DNA of 37,707 nucleotides, taken from NCBI GenBank assembly GCA_028284485.1, contig JANQRQ010000062.1:1-37707 (forward strand). The letters run 5' to 3'. This DNA is from Planctomycetaceae bacterium. GTDB lineage: Bacteria; Planctomycetota; Planctomycetia; Planctomycetales; Planctomycetaceae. The notes beneath the pieces are model-generated. The model did no database searches and was not told the origin of the DNA. It saw only the letters and a program-made list of their open reading frames with translations. The position numbers and the translations under genes were made by a program. Positions 1-8,888 of this stretch are shown here, in pieces. Positions within the stretch are counted from its first letter, which is position 1; the number at the start of each line of letters is the position of its first letter.

Positions 1-132
1 GATCGCCTCGCCTAAGCTCGTCTTGCCCGCTTCGTTGGGACCTTGAATCAGCGTTATTCCGGCAGGATCGAAATGGATCTCTACCGACTCGACGCCTCGA
101 TAGTTCGCAATTCGCAAACGTTGGTATTTCAT
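1..132 (-). CDS. SbcC/YhaN-like AAA ATPase, N-terminal fragment
   Basis: Only the first 44 codons are in the window; the gene runs off the left edge. The start ATG (132-130) overlaps the stop of the upstream metallophosphoesterase as ATGA, so the two are translationally coupled. The peptide begins MKYQRLRIANYRGVES and reaches a P-loop, GPNEAGKTS, at about residues 31-39. A short beta strand leading into GPNEAGKT is typical of SMC/SbcC/Rad50/YhaN ATPases. By family knowledge this would be the DNA-binding ATPase partner of the nuclease next door, acting on DNA ends in the cytoplasm. Whether it is closer to SbcC or YhaN cannot be decided from 44 residues. Confidence 0.85.
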   Translation of the reverse strand, partial: MKYQRLRIANYRGVESVEIHFDPAGITLIQGPNEAGKTSLGEAI

Positions 133-1256
133 CCCGCCCTTTCCGCTAATCGAAAGAGCAGCATTAGGGCGTCTCGAGCGCAGTCGGCGTCGGTGCCACC
201 GGTTTCGATTTGGTCTCGCAGCCGACAGACCGTGCGGTCTGCAAAGCCTGAAAAGCCAAGGTCGGCGAAATCAGCGTCTTCCGGGACCGTTATGAGGTCC
301 TCATCGTGAACAACGAAGCCGGCAAAAAGATCGTGAGCGTTTTGCAATAGAGCCTGGAGCTGCACATGCAACGAAATCGTCAATCCGCCGAACAGATTTA
401 TGCGCACGACTGTTCGGTCTTTGTTTTCGATCGACTGCAGGGTCCGCTCGAGGTTCACCACGTCGTCGGCGTGGTTTAAATCGACGCGTTCCATTTCGAC
501 AAAATCCCAGTCGCCAACAGCGATTTGCCGGACGGTCGCACTTTCTCCGCTGAGTTCGACGACTAACGCGTTTCCAGAATCGTCTTCTCGAAAGTCGGTC
601 GATACCGGTGAGCCTGAATACCAAATGCGATCATCCAAACCGATTTTCGTGGCCGAATGCCGATCTCCCAACCCGATGAAATCCGCTTTGTGCTCGCGCA
701 CTGCAGCCTGGAGCACATCAAAGGGGATGACTGCGGGAGCATCTTTATCGGGAGTGTACAAGTCGACAATTCCGTGCCCTATGACGATACGCGGCCTGCT
801 ATCGCGGGGTGGCAACGTCTCCAGCAACTCAAGCAGTGGATTGACGACCGGCTTTTTTGATTTCCAAGGTGCGCCAACGAGTTCGATTCCACCGATTTCC
901 TGCGACCCGAAGTTTTCGACAATTTTCACGTGTTCTGGTTTGCGCTCGGTGAATGTGCTCGACCGAAAAACCGAAGCCGCGTTGAGAGGGTCATGATTGG
1001 CCGGCAGTATATAAACCGGAACCGAAATCTCTTTGAGTGCCTCGCAGGCACGTGCGACCGTTCGTCGATCGACTTGGTTCGAATCGAAGGCATCGCCGCA
1101 TACCAGCACAAACTCGCAATTTTCCTGCTTGGCAATCTGGCCGAGCCGACGAATGGCGTCGAAAAGAGCTTGGGTATATCTTTCCTGCACTCCTTCGGTA
1201 AAGAAGTGCCGTGTCATTCCCAGCTGCCAATCAGCCGTATGCAAAAAACGAACCAC
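129..1256 (-). CDS. SbcD/YhaO-type metallophosphoesterase (DNA repair nuclease subunit)
   Basis: A 375-aa calcineurin-like phosphoesterase. Visible metal-site motifs, in order: HTADWQLG (D9), CGDAFD (D55), ANHD (N87, H88), IGHG (H161) and GDRH (H200), the set expected of Mre11/SbcD nucleases. The first motif is D-x-Q rather than the usual D-x-H. The start is GTG at 1256, supported by a strong Shine-Dalgarno GAGAGGGAG (1262-1270) five bases upstream. Length is close to that of SbcD/YhaO proteins. It overlaps by 4 bp with the downstream ATPase, so the pair is probably an SbcCD-like complex that processes DNA ends or hairpins. The exact subfamily is uncertain. Confidence 0.88.
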   Translation of the reverse strand: MVRFLHTADWQLGMTRHFFTEGVQERYTQALFDAIRRLGQIAKQENCEFVLVCGDAFDSNQVDRRTVARACEALKEISVPVYILPANHDPLNAASVFRSSTFTERKPEHVKIVENFGSQEIGGIELVGAPWKSKKPVVNPLLELLETLPPRDSRPRIVIGHGIVDLYTPDKDAPAVIPFDVLQAAVREHKADFIGLGDRHSATKIGLDDRIWYSGSPVSTDFREDDSGNALVVELSGESATVRQIAVGDWDFVEMERVDLNHADDVVNLERTLQSIENKDRTVVRINLFGGLTISLHVQLQALLQNAHDLFAGFVVHDEDLITVPEDADFADLGFSGFADRTVCRLRDQIETGGTDADCARDALMLLFRLAERAG

Positions 1257-1706
1257 TCGAACTCCCTCTCATGAAGGCATCCATTGCCGGCCGGAGGCGG
1301 GTCTGCCTGCATCGACCGTCAGTCGAAATCATGACAGATTTGTGTCTGGTCAGCCAGCGAAGTGGTTCATTCCAGCGTTGGCGCGACATTTGGCCTGAGA
1401 CGTCCCGATTCAGGCGGAAACCATGTCCCGATTTGATTCGGATTCGGCGTGAGATTCTTCAGTGTCTGCACCGGTGCGAACTCGAAGTTAACCGTCAATT
1501 TCTGCACAATGGCAGGAGAAGCATTCGCATTAGTAGTCTCCTATGCTGGTAACCGTGGCAGGAACCGCGAGTGGCATCGGCATGGGGCGACCGACGATTT
1601 ATCGAAGTCGTCTTGCGCCGAATGGCCGAAACTTGGCATGCATGCAGCAACATGGGAAACAAACCGTTCGAATCAGTTGCTGCCAGGCTAAACCGACCAG
1701 ACTGGG
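1257..1706. other. Intergenic region between divergent genes
   Basis: 450 bp separating the minus-strand nuclease operon from the plus-strand GT-C gene. It holds the nuclease ribosome-binding site at 1262-1270. Several short open frames cross it, but none has a family-like sequence or a good ribosome-binding site. I see no convincing promoter pair or RNA structure. Confidence 0.5.
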
Positions 1707-3071
1707 ATGCGTTACCGTCCAGAAGCGAGTTGGAATTTGATTTTGCCGCTGAGAAAATGGAACGAACAGGCTTCGGTGCATCCGCTCGCGCGATACATCG
1801 GGGTTACCGTATTCTGTGTGGCGCTGGCTGCCTACCTTGTGCACTATGCGGAGAAATACGGTCTGAACGTTCCGCCATCCGCCACCGGTGACGAGCCATC
1901 GTACGATTCCTTGGGCTGGGAAATGAGCCACGGACGCGGCTATCAGATCGATTTTGACAATCCCGATTTTCGCAGGCCGTACGACCTGAAGGCGGAGCAA
2001 CAGCCGCAGCTCTTTAGCCTGCCGGAGCTAACGGCGGGACCAACGACGTACCGTCCCCCTGGATTTCCAGCGATCATTGCCTGTACCGACCTGCTTTTCG
2101 GGCGACAGTATTGGGCTGTACGTATTTTGAACGCTGCAGCGATGGCGGCGACGTGCGGGCTATTGGTGCAGTTCCTTTTCCGGCATCTGGGAATGTTGCC
2201 GGCGCTCATTGGTGCCGTCACGTTTGTTCTGATTGACTATCGAACCCGATTATACGGGCGGGCGATCTTAACGGAGGCATTTGCGCTTCTATTCGTGACC
2301 ATCTTGACGCTTGCGCTTGTGTCACTGTCGAATTCCACGAGACCGAACCGTCTTGCCATTGGAACGGGAGTGGTTGCTGGCATGCTGGTTTTGGTGCGGA
2401 CGATGTTCGTGTTCTGGCTACCGGCCATTGCCGTGCTGATGTACTTTCTGGTGCCGACGTCCCTTGCGGGCGAGTTCTTCAAGAAAAAGAGGTTCGTGCC
2501 GCCGGCGATATTTGTTGCGGTTAGCCTGCTGGTCATCACGCCGTGGATGATTCGCAATTGTGTTGTGCTGGGGGCAGTTCGCCCGCTGGGGACTCAGGGC
2601 ATGATCGAATTATCGGCAGGTTATAGCGATCAGGCGGTGCAGAGTCGTGGCGTGTGGATGAATCTGTGGAACCAAGGATTCTTTGACGGAGTTGTTACTC
2701 CGGAGATGTCTTCATTGGAGATCGAGCTAGCGCGGGCGAACTACAGTAGCCAACTCGCATTCCAGTGGATCCGCGAGAACACCGGAAAAGCTGCCGTGCT
2801 GGTCCCTATGAAAATTTACCAGGAATTCCGGCCGCGGACTGCTGGTGAATGGTTCGTATTCTTGTTCGCCATATTGGGGTATGCGACGGCCCCGAGTCGC
2901 CAGATTCGAATTGTGTTTGGGGCCTTGCTACTAATAAATGCAGCGGCTGTGGGAGTAACATGGTCTGTTGCAGGGCGGTTCCTCGTGCCGCTGCTGTTCA
3001 TTTTTCATGCATTGGCGGTATCGGGAATTTGGTATCTGCTGACACGCGCGTCTTCGCGACAGTCACAGTAG
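1707..3071 (+). CDS. GT-C type (PMT/ArnT-like) membrane glycosyltransferase
   Basis: A 454-aa integral membrane protein. A first membrane segment at about residues 29-46 is followed by an extracytoplasmic loop with TGDEPSYDS (D62, E63), which fits the acidic catalytic motif in the first loop of GT-C enzymes. The loop ends in TYRPPGFPAI (about 114-123), a hallmark of the PMT_2/ArnT group, and many hydrophobic helices follow. Such enzymes transfer a sugar from a polyprenyl-phosphate donor to an acceptor on the outer face of the cytoplasmic membrane. Donor and acceptor cannot be read from sequence. The start is the ATG at 1707; its Shine-Dalgarno is weak. It stands alone between intergenic regions of 450 and 335 bp. 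Confidence 0.78.
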   Translation: MRYRPEASWNLILPLRKWNEQASVHPLARYIGVTVFCVALAAYLVHYAEKYGLNVPPSATGDEPSYDSLGWEMSHGRGYQIDFDNPDFRRPYDLKAEQQPQLFSLPELTAGPTTYRPPGFPAIIACTDLLFGRQYWAVRILNAAAMAATCGLLVQFLFRHLGMLPALIGAVTFVLIDYRTRLYGRAILTEAFALLFVTILTLALVSLSNSTRPNRLAIGTGVVAGMLVLVRTMFVFWLPAIAVLMYFLVPTSLAGEFFKKKRFVPPAIFVAVSLLVITPWMIRNCVVLGAVRPLGTQGMIELSAGYSDQAVQSRGVWMNLWNQGFFDGVVTPEMSSLEIELARANYSSQLAFQWIRENTGKAAVLVPMKIYQEFRPRTAGEWFVFLFAILGYATAPSRQIRIVFGALLLINAAAVGVTWSVAGRFLVPLLFIFHALAVSGIWYLLTRASSRQSQ

Positions 3072-3406
3072 TTTCGAGGGAATTCCGTGACATTCCTCGA
3101 ACATCGAAGGGCTTTGATGTGAGCAGCGCTTGTAAGATCGAGTCCGGCGAGCACTTTTGTGACATTTTGTCGAAACCTGCAGCGATTCGGTGTGTTAAAT
3201 CAATAGATTTCTGTTGCCACTTGATTACGGTGGGAGATCGCATTTCGCCTATCATAAATTTGTCCAATCAAAGTCCGCCGTCATATCCGCAGATTTAGAT
3301 TCAAAATACCGTGCCGATAGCGTCCAGCGCTATCGAAGACGGGGGTCACCCTGCTTAGTGCCCGCGCTGCGATGATGACGAGAGATTCCCTTATGGAAAG
3401 GTATCC
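3072..3406. other. Intergenic region upstream of the fused spermidine-synthase-like gene
   Basis: 335 bp with no supported gene. It contains a short perfect inverted repeat (3315-3335) and the GGAAAGG ribosome-binding site (3395-3401), five bases before the GTG start of the next gene. Confidence 0.5.
3315..3335. repeat. 8-bp inverted repeat (hairpin)
   Basis: CGATAGCG, a 5-base loop (TCCAG), then CGCTATCG: a perfect 8-bp stem about 70 bp before the GTG at 3407. No T-tract follows, so it is not a typical intrinsic terminator. It could be an operator or a leader hairpin; function unknown. Confidence 0.5.
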
Positions 3407-5887
3407 GTGACAAATCCGAAGACGATGGTATCGACGAAGGACGATAAAGTCGGTCGGTTTCCGTCGATTTTGTTGCTGCTATTTTTTGGCAGTGGCTGTT
3501 GCGCCCTAATTTACGAAATCGTCTGGTTCCAGTTGCTCAACTTAGTTATCGGGTCGTCAGCGATTTCACTCGGTGTGCTGCTGGGCACTTTTATGGGGGG
3601 AATGTGCCTGGGAAGCCTATTGCTACCTCGGATCATTCCAGAAACGCGCCATCCGCTTCGGGTTTATGCGTTATTGGAATTCGGAATTGCTCTAATCGGT
3701 GTTGGCCTGCTGTACTTGATGCCTTACGTCGGTGAACTTTACACATCAAGCGTCGGACACGGATTGCCGGGAATCCTGCTTCGTGCCGGCGTTGCTGTCA
3801 TTTGCCTGACCCCGCCGACGGTATTGATGGGAGCGACATTGCCGGCCATCGCGCGATGGGTCGAGGCGACTCCCCAAGGTGTTTCACGGCTCGGTTTCTT
3901 TTACGGCGCTAACATCGCCGGTGCAGTCATCGGTTGCGTCACCGCGGGCTTCTATCTCCTGCGCGTCTACGATGTCATAGTGGCCACCTATGTGGGAGCA
4001 TCGATTAACACAATTGTTGCGCTCATTAGTTTGTCTCTTGCGGCTTTGGCGCCACATCGCACATCACAGCCGAGAAGGGAGAAACCAGGATTCGCTTTGT
4101 CGAGGCAGGCGTGGCCTGTCTATATTGCGATTGGAATTTCCGGATTGACGGCCCTCGGTGCTGAAGTCATCTGGACGCGGCAACTGTCGCTGCTGTTGGG
4201 GGCGTCGGTTTACACATTTTCGATCATTCTGGCTGTCTACCTGGTCGGACTGGGGATTGGAAGCAGTGTGGGTTCATTCTTGCCGAAGGGAGGAATCGAC
4301 CCGTTACCGGTATTGATTTGGTGCCAGGTGTTACTCGCCCCGGCAATTGCCTGGTCGGCGTATGTTCTCTCGGTTTCGTTACCCTACTGGCCGATCGACC
4401 CGACACTCCCCGCTTCTCCTTGGCAGTTATTTCAGTTGGATGTTTTGCGTTGCCTGTGGGCGATCTTTCCGGCAACGATTTTGTGGGGAGCGAGTTTCCC
4501 GTTGGCACTGGCCACGATTGCGAAAAGCGGGCAAGAACCAGGCCGCTTGGTGGGAGGTGTCTACGCGGCCAATACCGTCGGTGCCATCGTCGGCGCTGTT
4601 GGGTTTAGCCTGCTGATGCTCGATTGGCTGGGGACTCAGCAGGCACAGCAGGCCTTGATTGTGGCCTCAGGTTTAGCCGTTTTGTTTCTGTTTGTTGCGT
4701 TCATTCGGGGCAACGTTTCCGGTGTTATGCTGCATTCACCGACTGGTCGGATTCCTCAAGCGCGGTGGTTTCCTCGCGCCGCCATCGTGACAGTACCGCT
4801 CGCCGCCGTCATCGTACTCGTTGCGGTGATCCCCTCGACACCACAGGCGCTGATCGGCTATGGCCGTAATCTCGCAACTTGGGATCAGCTTCCCGAATTC
4901 ATCTATACGGGTGAGGGAATGAACGCGTCAGTTGCTGTTTCGCAGTTTTCCGACGGCACGCGCAACTTCCATGTGAGTGGAAAAGTTGTGGCTTCGAATG
5001 AGTGGCAGGACATGCGGTTGCAGCGAATGCTGGGGCATGCGCCTGCGATCGTTCACCCCTGTCCAAAGTCGGTCTTGATTGTCGGGTGCGGCGCGGGCGT
5101 AACGGCTGGATCGTTTGTTGTCCATCCCGATGTGGAACGAATTGTCATTTGCGAAATTGAACCATTGATCCCGCCCGCGGCTGGGAAGTATTTCTCACAA
5201 GAGAACCATGCGGTTATGAATGATCCGCGCGTGGAAATCGTCTACGACGATGCGCGTCATTTCATAGTGACGACCGACGAACGTTTCGACATCATCACCT
5301 CGGATCCGATTCATCCTTGGGTGAAAGGGGCCGCCGCGCTGTACTCGGCGGAGTACTTCGAACTTTGCAAACAGCGGTTGAACGAAGGGGGTGTCGTTAC
5401 GCAGTGGGTTCCACTTTACGAGACGAATCTTGCGGCGGTCCAAAGTGAAATCGCCACTTTCTTCGATGCGTTTCCCGAGGGAACAATCTGGAGTAACGAT
5501 TACTATGGCCAAGGCTATGACATTGTGCTTATGGGGACCGTCGATCCGTTGAGGATCGATGCCGACGATTTGCAATCGCGGCTTGATCGAGACGACCACG
5601 GCCCGGTTTTGGATTCGTTGGAAGAGGTACAACTGGGGTCGGCAGTTCGTTTGCTGTCGACGTATGCAGGCCGCGCCTGCGACCTGAAGGCGTGGCTGGC
5701 CGATGCGGAAATTAATCGGGATCGTAACTTTCGGCTGCAATACTTGGCGGGAATGGGGCTGAACGAGGATGAGTCGGAGGCCATTTACGATTCCCTTGTC
5801 GCATTTCGACGATTCCCCGAGAATCTGATCGTGGCAACGGGTCCCCGGGACAAGGCATTGCGTACCGTTCTTGAGCAACCGGAGTAG
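3407..5887 (+). CDS. Fused MFS-like membrane / spermidine-synthase-like protein
   Basis: An 826-aa protein. Residues 20-490 are mostly hydrophobic helices in two blocks, with GSGCCALIYEIVW near the start, typical of the fused membrane/spermidine-synthase family. The C-terminal third (about 500-740) is a Rossmann SAM-binding domain: LIVGCGAG (about 556), an acidic strand end (ICEIEP), DPRVEIVYDDARHF (about 605-618) and TSDPIHPW followed by GAAALYSAEYF. In true spermidine synthases the glycine loop reads GGGDG and the catalytic loop has an extra Asp before SDP; here these are GCGAG and TSDP, so aminopropyl transfer is doubtful. The GTG start is fixed by GGAAAGG at 3395-3401. A dimethylargininase follows 156 bp downstream. 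Confidence 0.82.
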   Translation: MTNPKTMVSTKDDKVGRFPSILLLLFFGSGCCALIYEIVWFQLLNLVIGSSAISLGVLLGTFMGGMCLGSLLLPRIIPETRHPLRVYALLEFGIALIGVGLLYLMPYVGELYTSSVGHGLPGILLRAGVAVICLTPPTVLMGATLPAIARWVEATPQGVSRLGFFYGANIAGAVIGCVTAGFYLLRVYDVIVATYVGASINTIVALISLSLAALAPHRTSQPRREKPGFALSRQAWPVYIAIGISGLTALGAEVIWTRQLSLLLGASVYTFSIILAVYLVGLGIGSSVGSFLPKGGIDPLPVLIWCQVLLAPAIAWSAYVLSVSLPYWPIDPTLPASPWQLFQLDVLRCLWAIFPATILWGASFPLALATIAKSGQEPGRLVGGVYAANTVGAIVGAVGFSLLMLDWLGTQQAQQALIVASGLAVLFLFVAFIRGNVSGVMLHSPTGRIPQARWFPRAAIVTVPLAAVIVLVAVIPSTPQALIGYGRNLATWDQLPEFIYTGEGMNASVAVSQFSDGTRNFHVSGKVVASNEWQDMRLQRMLGHAPAIVHPCPKSVLIVGCGAGVTAGSFVVHPDVERIVICEIEPLIPPAAGKYFSQENHAVMNDPRVEIVYDDARHFIVTTDERFDIITSDPIHPWVKGAAALYSAEYFELCKQRLNEGGVVTQWVPLYETNLAAVQSEIATFFDAFPEGTIWSNDYYGQGYDIVLMGTVDPLRIDADDLQSRLDRDDHGPVLDSLEEVQLGSAVRLLSTYAGRACDLKAWLADAEINRDRNFRLQYLAGMGLNEDESEAIYDSLVAFRRFPENLIVATGPRDKALRTVLEQPE

Positions 5888-6043
5888 AGTGATACTGTTG
5901 CCATTCGACCGTTCTGCGCCGCAATAGTTCGCTGCCTTTACTGGGCGAAACCGTTAAGCCAGCTTACTCATCAGAGGGCTTGGCCACGTTTTTTACGGTT
6001 CCGAATCGCTGTCCAAAGCTGTCGATGAGAATCTAAACCTCGA

Positions 6044-6808
6044 ATGATTGCCATCACGCATATCCCATCGCCGGGGATGCAACGCTTTCAGAATACGTTC
6101 GTTTCTCGGCAGACGATCGACATCGATCTGGCGAATACTCAACACGCTGCCTACCGAGGATTGCTTCAGGAATGCGGAGCGCAAGTTCGAACTTTCTCGA
6201 CGAATTGCGAATTCCCCGATTGCGTATTTGTGGAAGACACGGCAGTCGTCCTCGACGAAGTCGCCATTCTCGGCGCGATGGGGACGGAATCTCGAAGACC
6301 TGAACCGGAAGGTATCAAAGACTTCCTGGCAAAGTATCGGGAGATTACGACGGTCGAACTGCCGGCCACGCTCGAAGGTGGCGATGTCTTGCAGATTGGC
6401 CGAACCTTGTTGGTCGGCATTTCCTCGCGAACGAATGAAGCTGGTTCCGCCGCACTCCACCAAATCGCACGGCGTTTCGGATACGAAGTCGTGCCGGTGC
6501 GAGTTAGCGGCTGTTTGCATCTCAAAACGGCCTGCACAGCCTTGCCGGACGGACGGCTACTCATCAATCCCACGTGGATCGATCTGAGTGACTTGGAAGA
6601 TTTCGACAAGCTGTTTGTTTGCGATGAAGAACCGTGGTCTGCCAACGTCTTGCCAGTTGGAAGCACAGTGTGTCTTTCCGCCGCCCATCCCCTTTGCGCC
6701 GCCAAACTGGACGCCCTGGGTTATGAGGTCAAAGCAGTCGACATCACCGAATTCGAGAAGGCAGAAGGCGGGGTCACCTGTTTGAGCCTTATTCTCGGTT
6801 CTCCCTGA
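6044..6808 (+). CDS. ddaH: Dimethylargininase (DDAH), arginine-deiminase superfamily
   Basis: A 254-aa protein of normal length for bacterial DDAH (guanidino-group modifying fold). Motifs: VFVEDTAVV (E64, D65), LEGGDVL (about 110-116), SSRTNEAG (R129), CLHLKTACT (H159) and GGVTCLS near the end with the nucleophile Cys at about 246. These match the substrate-binding acid, the catalytic His and the C-terminal Cys of the family. DDAH hydrolyses asymmetric dimethylarginine to citrulline and dimethylamine in the cytoplasm. A related arginine or ornithine-utilising hydrolase is possible, but the motif spacing favours DDAH. The ATG at 6044 gives the standard MIAITHIPSP start. Confidence 0.85.
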   Translation: MIAITHIPSPGMQRFQNTFVSRQTIDIDLANTQHAAYRGLLQECGAQVRTFSTNCEFPDCVFVEDTAVVLDEVAILGAMGTESRRPEPEGIKDFLAKYREITTVELPATLEGGDVLQIGRTLLVGISSRTNEAGSAALHQIARRFGYEVVPVRVSGCLHLKTACTALPDGRLLINPTWIDLSDLEDFDKLFVCDEEPWSANVLPVGSTVCLSAAHPLCAAKLDALGYEVKAVDITEFEKAEGGVTCLSLILGSP

Positions 6809-6826
6809 GGGCCGAAGGCGAGCCCT
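6808..6826 (+). terminator. Short hairpin at the end of the DDAH gene
   Basis: AGGGC, 9-base loop, GCCCT, beginning at the last base of the stop codon. The stem is only 5 bp and no T-run follows, so termination is weakly supported. Confidence 0.22.
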
Positions 6827-6942
6827 GCGCGCTGAATCACTTCGGAGTATTTGCGGTTTCTTAAGGCGTATCGTTGTCGAATCCTGCCTCGGGAATATAG
6901 ATTCCACTAAATCAGACGCGTTCGATTCAAGCATTTGAGCAC

Positions 6943-6947
6943 GGAGG
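6943..6947 (+). promoter_or_regulatory. Ribosome-binding site GGAGG selecting a TTG start
   Basis: GGAGG sits five bases before the TTG at 6953. An upstream in-frame TTG at 6935 has no such site, so this element decides the start of the antiporter gene. Confidence 0.65.
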
Positions 6948-6952
6948 CATCT

Positions 6953-8785
6953 TTGGAATCGGCACTCGTTTATCTCAGCAGCGTTGTTGTCCTGGGCATG
7001 ACCGCACAGCTGTTGAGCTGGCATCTGCGGATCCCGTCCATTCTTTTGTTGCTTGGTTTCGGATTCGGTTTGGGCTATGTCGTTCGTCCCGACAAATTCA
7101 TCGAACAAGATTTGCTGTTTTCGATTGTCTCACTTTCTGTCGCGGTCGTGCTGTTTGAGGGGGGACTAACCCTTCGCTTTTCAGAGCTCCGAGAATCGGG
7201 TCCCGAAATTCTCCGCTTGGTCACGCTCGGTGCGATTGTCACTTGGGGACTGGGCACGCTGGCCGCCCGAATCGTCTTTTCTGACTTTGGCTTAGCGGCC
7301 CTCGCCGGCGCAATCTTCACCGTCACCGGGCCGACGGTGATCGTCCCGCTACTGAGGCATATTCGGCCATCGAAGCGAGTTGGCGCGATCGCCAAATGGG
7401 AAGGGATTGTCATCGATCCCGTGGGTGCGCTACTGGCCATCATTACATTCGAGGTATTAGTGTCGACCTCGGCCCAGCAAGCCGCTGCGCACATGGTTTT
7501 GGTCGTCATCAAAACGATCGTCTTCAGTTCCGTGATTGGAATCGCCGCCGCCTGCATCGTTGTGCAGCTCATGAAACGGCATTGGTTGCCGGATTATCTC
7601 GAGAACCCGGTATTGCTGGCGTTCGTTCTGGCTGTGTATGCGATTTCGGACGAATTACAGGCAGAATCGGGGCTCGCGACCGTTACGATTTTCGGAATCG
7701 CTTTGGCGAACCAACGCCAGGTCGCCGTGGAACACTTCGTGCAATTCAAGGAAAGCCTCGGAGTATTACTGATTGCGGTCTTGTTTGTCTTGTTGTCATC
7801 GCGAATGCCATTGGGTGATCTCACCGCGCTCGGTTGGCCGGGCATCGTGTTTATTGGCGTCTTGATTGTGGTCGTGCGGCCGGCATCGATTGGCGTGGCG
7901 ACTTGGCGGTCGAGTCTCAGTTGGCAGGAACGAGGTCTTTTGTGCGGATTAGCCCCGCGCGGAATCGTCGCTGCCGCGGTGGCGTCAGTCTTTTCGCTGG
8001 AACTGTCTGCGCTTACGAAGGAGGGGCACATCCCGGCAGAGATTGCGCAGCAGGCCGAATTACTGACGCCGCTCACTTTCTTGGTCATCGTGTCGACCGT
8101 CGCCATCTACGGGTTATCTGCAGCCCCGTTGGCACGCCGTTTGGGACTTGCCGACAGCAATCCGCAGGGAGTGTTATTTGCCGGCTCGGGACCGTTCGCC
8201 CGAGCGATCGCCCGCGTGCTCAAAGCGGAAGGCTATGAGGTGGCGTTAATCGATTCAAGTTATCGGCAGGTTTCAGCCGCCCGCATGGAAGGCTTACGCG
8301 CACGCAAGGCGAACATTCTTTCCGAATATCTTCAGGACGATCTCGAATTGGCAGGGATCGGGCGATTCCTGGCCATGACTCCCAATGACGAAGTTAACGC
8401 ATTGGCTGCGCTCGAATTTCAGCGGATATTCGGGAAGCGGTCCGTGTTTCGCTTGGCCTCGCCTACGACTTCCACGTCTGAGCAGGGCGAGTTGGCTGTC
8501 GTCGCTCCGAACATTAGTAAGACCTTGTTCAGCCCAGGAATGACCTATTCGGTGTTGGAAAAACGACTGGCAGGTGGCGCGGTGATTAAGAAAACGCCGC
8601 TTTCCGACGAATTCAATTTTGATGAATTCTTGGAACTGTACGGCGATTCGGCAGTTGTGTTGTTTGTAATTGACTCCGATGGCAGACTTTCCGTGCAGTC
8701 TGCCAAGGAACATCCCTCTCCCAAATCGGGGCAAACCCTGATCAGCATGGTGGATCAGGTCGCAGACTCGGACAGGGAATCGTGA
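6953..8785 (+). CDS. Cation/proton antiporter (CPA family) with TrkA-N/RCK domain
   Basis: A 610-aa protein from the TTG at 6953 (or 616 aa from the TTG at 6935). About residues 1-395 form many membrane helices, with TGPTVIVP (125-132) and EGIVIDPVGAL (150-160), matching the discontinuous helix and ion-binding Asp region of Na+(K+)/H+ exchangers. From about residue 405 a Rossmann motif, LFAGSGPFARAIARVLK, opens a TrkA-N domain that binds NAD(H) or another nucleotide and gates transport. The C-terminal ~100 residues look like a small regulatory domain. The role is pH or cation homeostasis at the cytoplasmic membrane; Na+ versus K+ preference cannot be told. It faces a convergent gene and is separated from DDAH by about 145 bp. 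Confidence 0.86.
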   Translation: MESALVYLSSVVVLGMTAQLLSWHLRIPSILLLLGFGFGLGYVVRPDKFIEQDLLFSIVSLSVAVVLFEGGLTLRFSELRESGPEILRLVTLGAIVTWGLGTLAARIVFSDFGLAALAGAIFTVTGPTVIVPLLRHIRPSKRVGAIAKWEGIVIDPVGALLAIITFEVLVSTSAQQAAAHMVLVVIKTIVFSSVIGIAAACIVVQLMKRHWLPDYLENPVLLAFVLAVYAISDELQAESGLATVTIFGIALANQRQVAVEHFVQFKESLGVLLIAVLFVLLSSRMPLGDLTALGWPGIVFIGVLIVVVRPASIGVATWRSSLSWQERGLLCGLAPRGIVAAAVASVFSLELSALTKEGHIPAEIAQQAELLTPLTFLVIVSTVAIYGLSAAPLARRLGLADSNPQGVLFAGSGPFARAIARVLKAEGYEVALIDSSYRQVSAARMEGLRARKANILSEYLQDDLELAGIGRFLAMTPNDEVNALAALEFQRIFGKRSVFRLASPTTSTSEQGELAVVAPNISKTLFSPGMTYSVLEKRLAGGAVIKKTPLSDEFNFDEFLELYGDSAVVLFVIDSDGRLSVQSAKEHPSPKSGQTLISMVDQVADSDRES

Positions 8786-8815
8786 TGCAATTTCCGCCGT
8801 CATGTCTTCGTGGAT

Positions 8816-8831
8816 CGTTGCCTTCGCGACG
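8816..8831 (+). terminator. Hairpin in the convergent gap after the antiporter
   Basis: CGTTGC, loop CTTC, GCGACG: a 6-bp stem (one G-U in plus-strand RNA) 30 bp after the antiporter stop. It has no T-run, so this is a weak terminator candidate. Confidence 0.28.
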
Positions 8832-8888
8832 CCATCGATTTGATACAAAGATCGCAGCGGGTTGAAGGGACAACGTCGAGCGCAAGCA

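Noticed and set aside
5195..5878. 227-codon minus-strand open frame inside the spermidine-synthase-like gene
   Set aside because: It is antisense to a clear protein domain, has no family-like motifs, and arises from the codon bias of the real gene.
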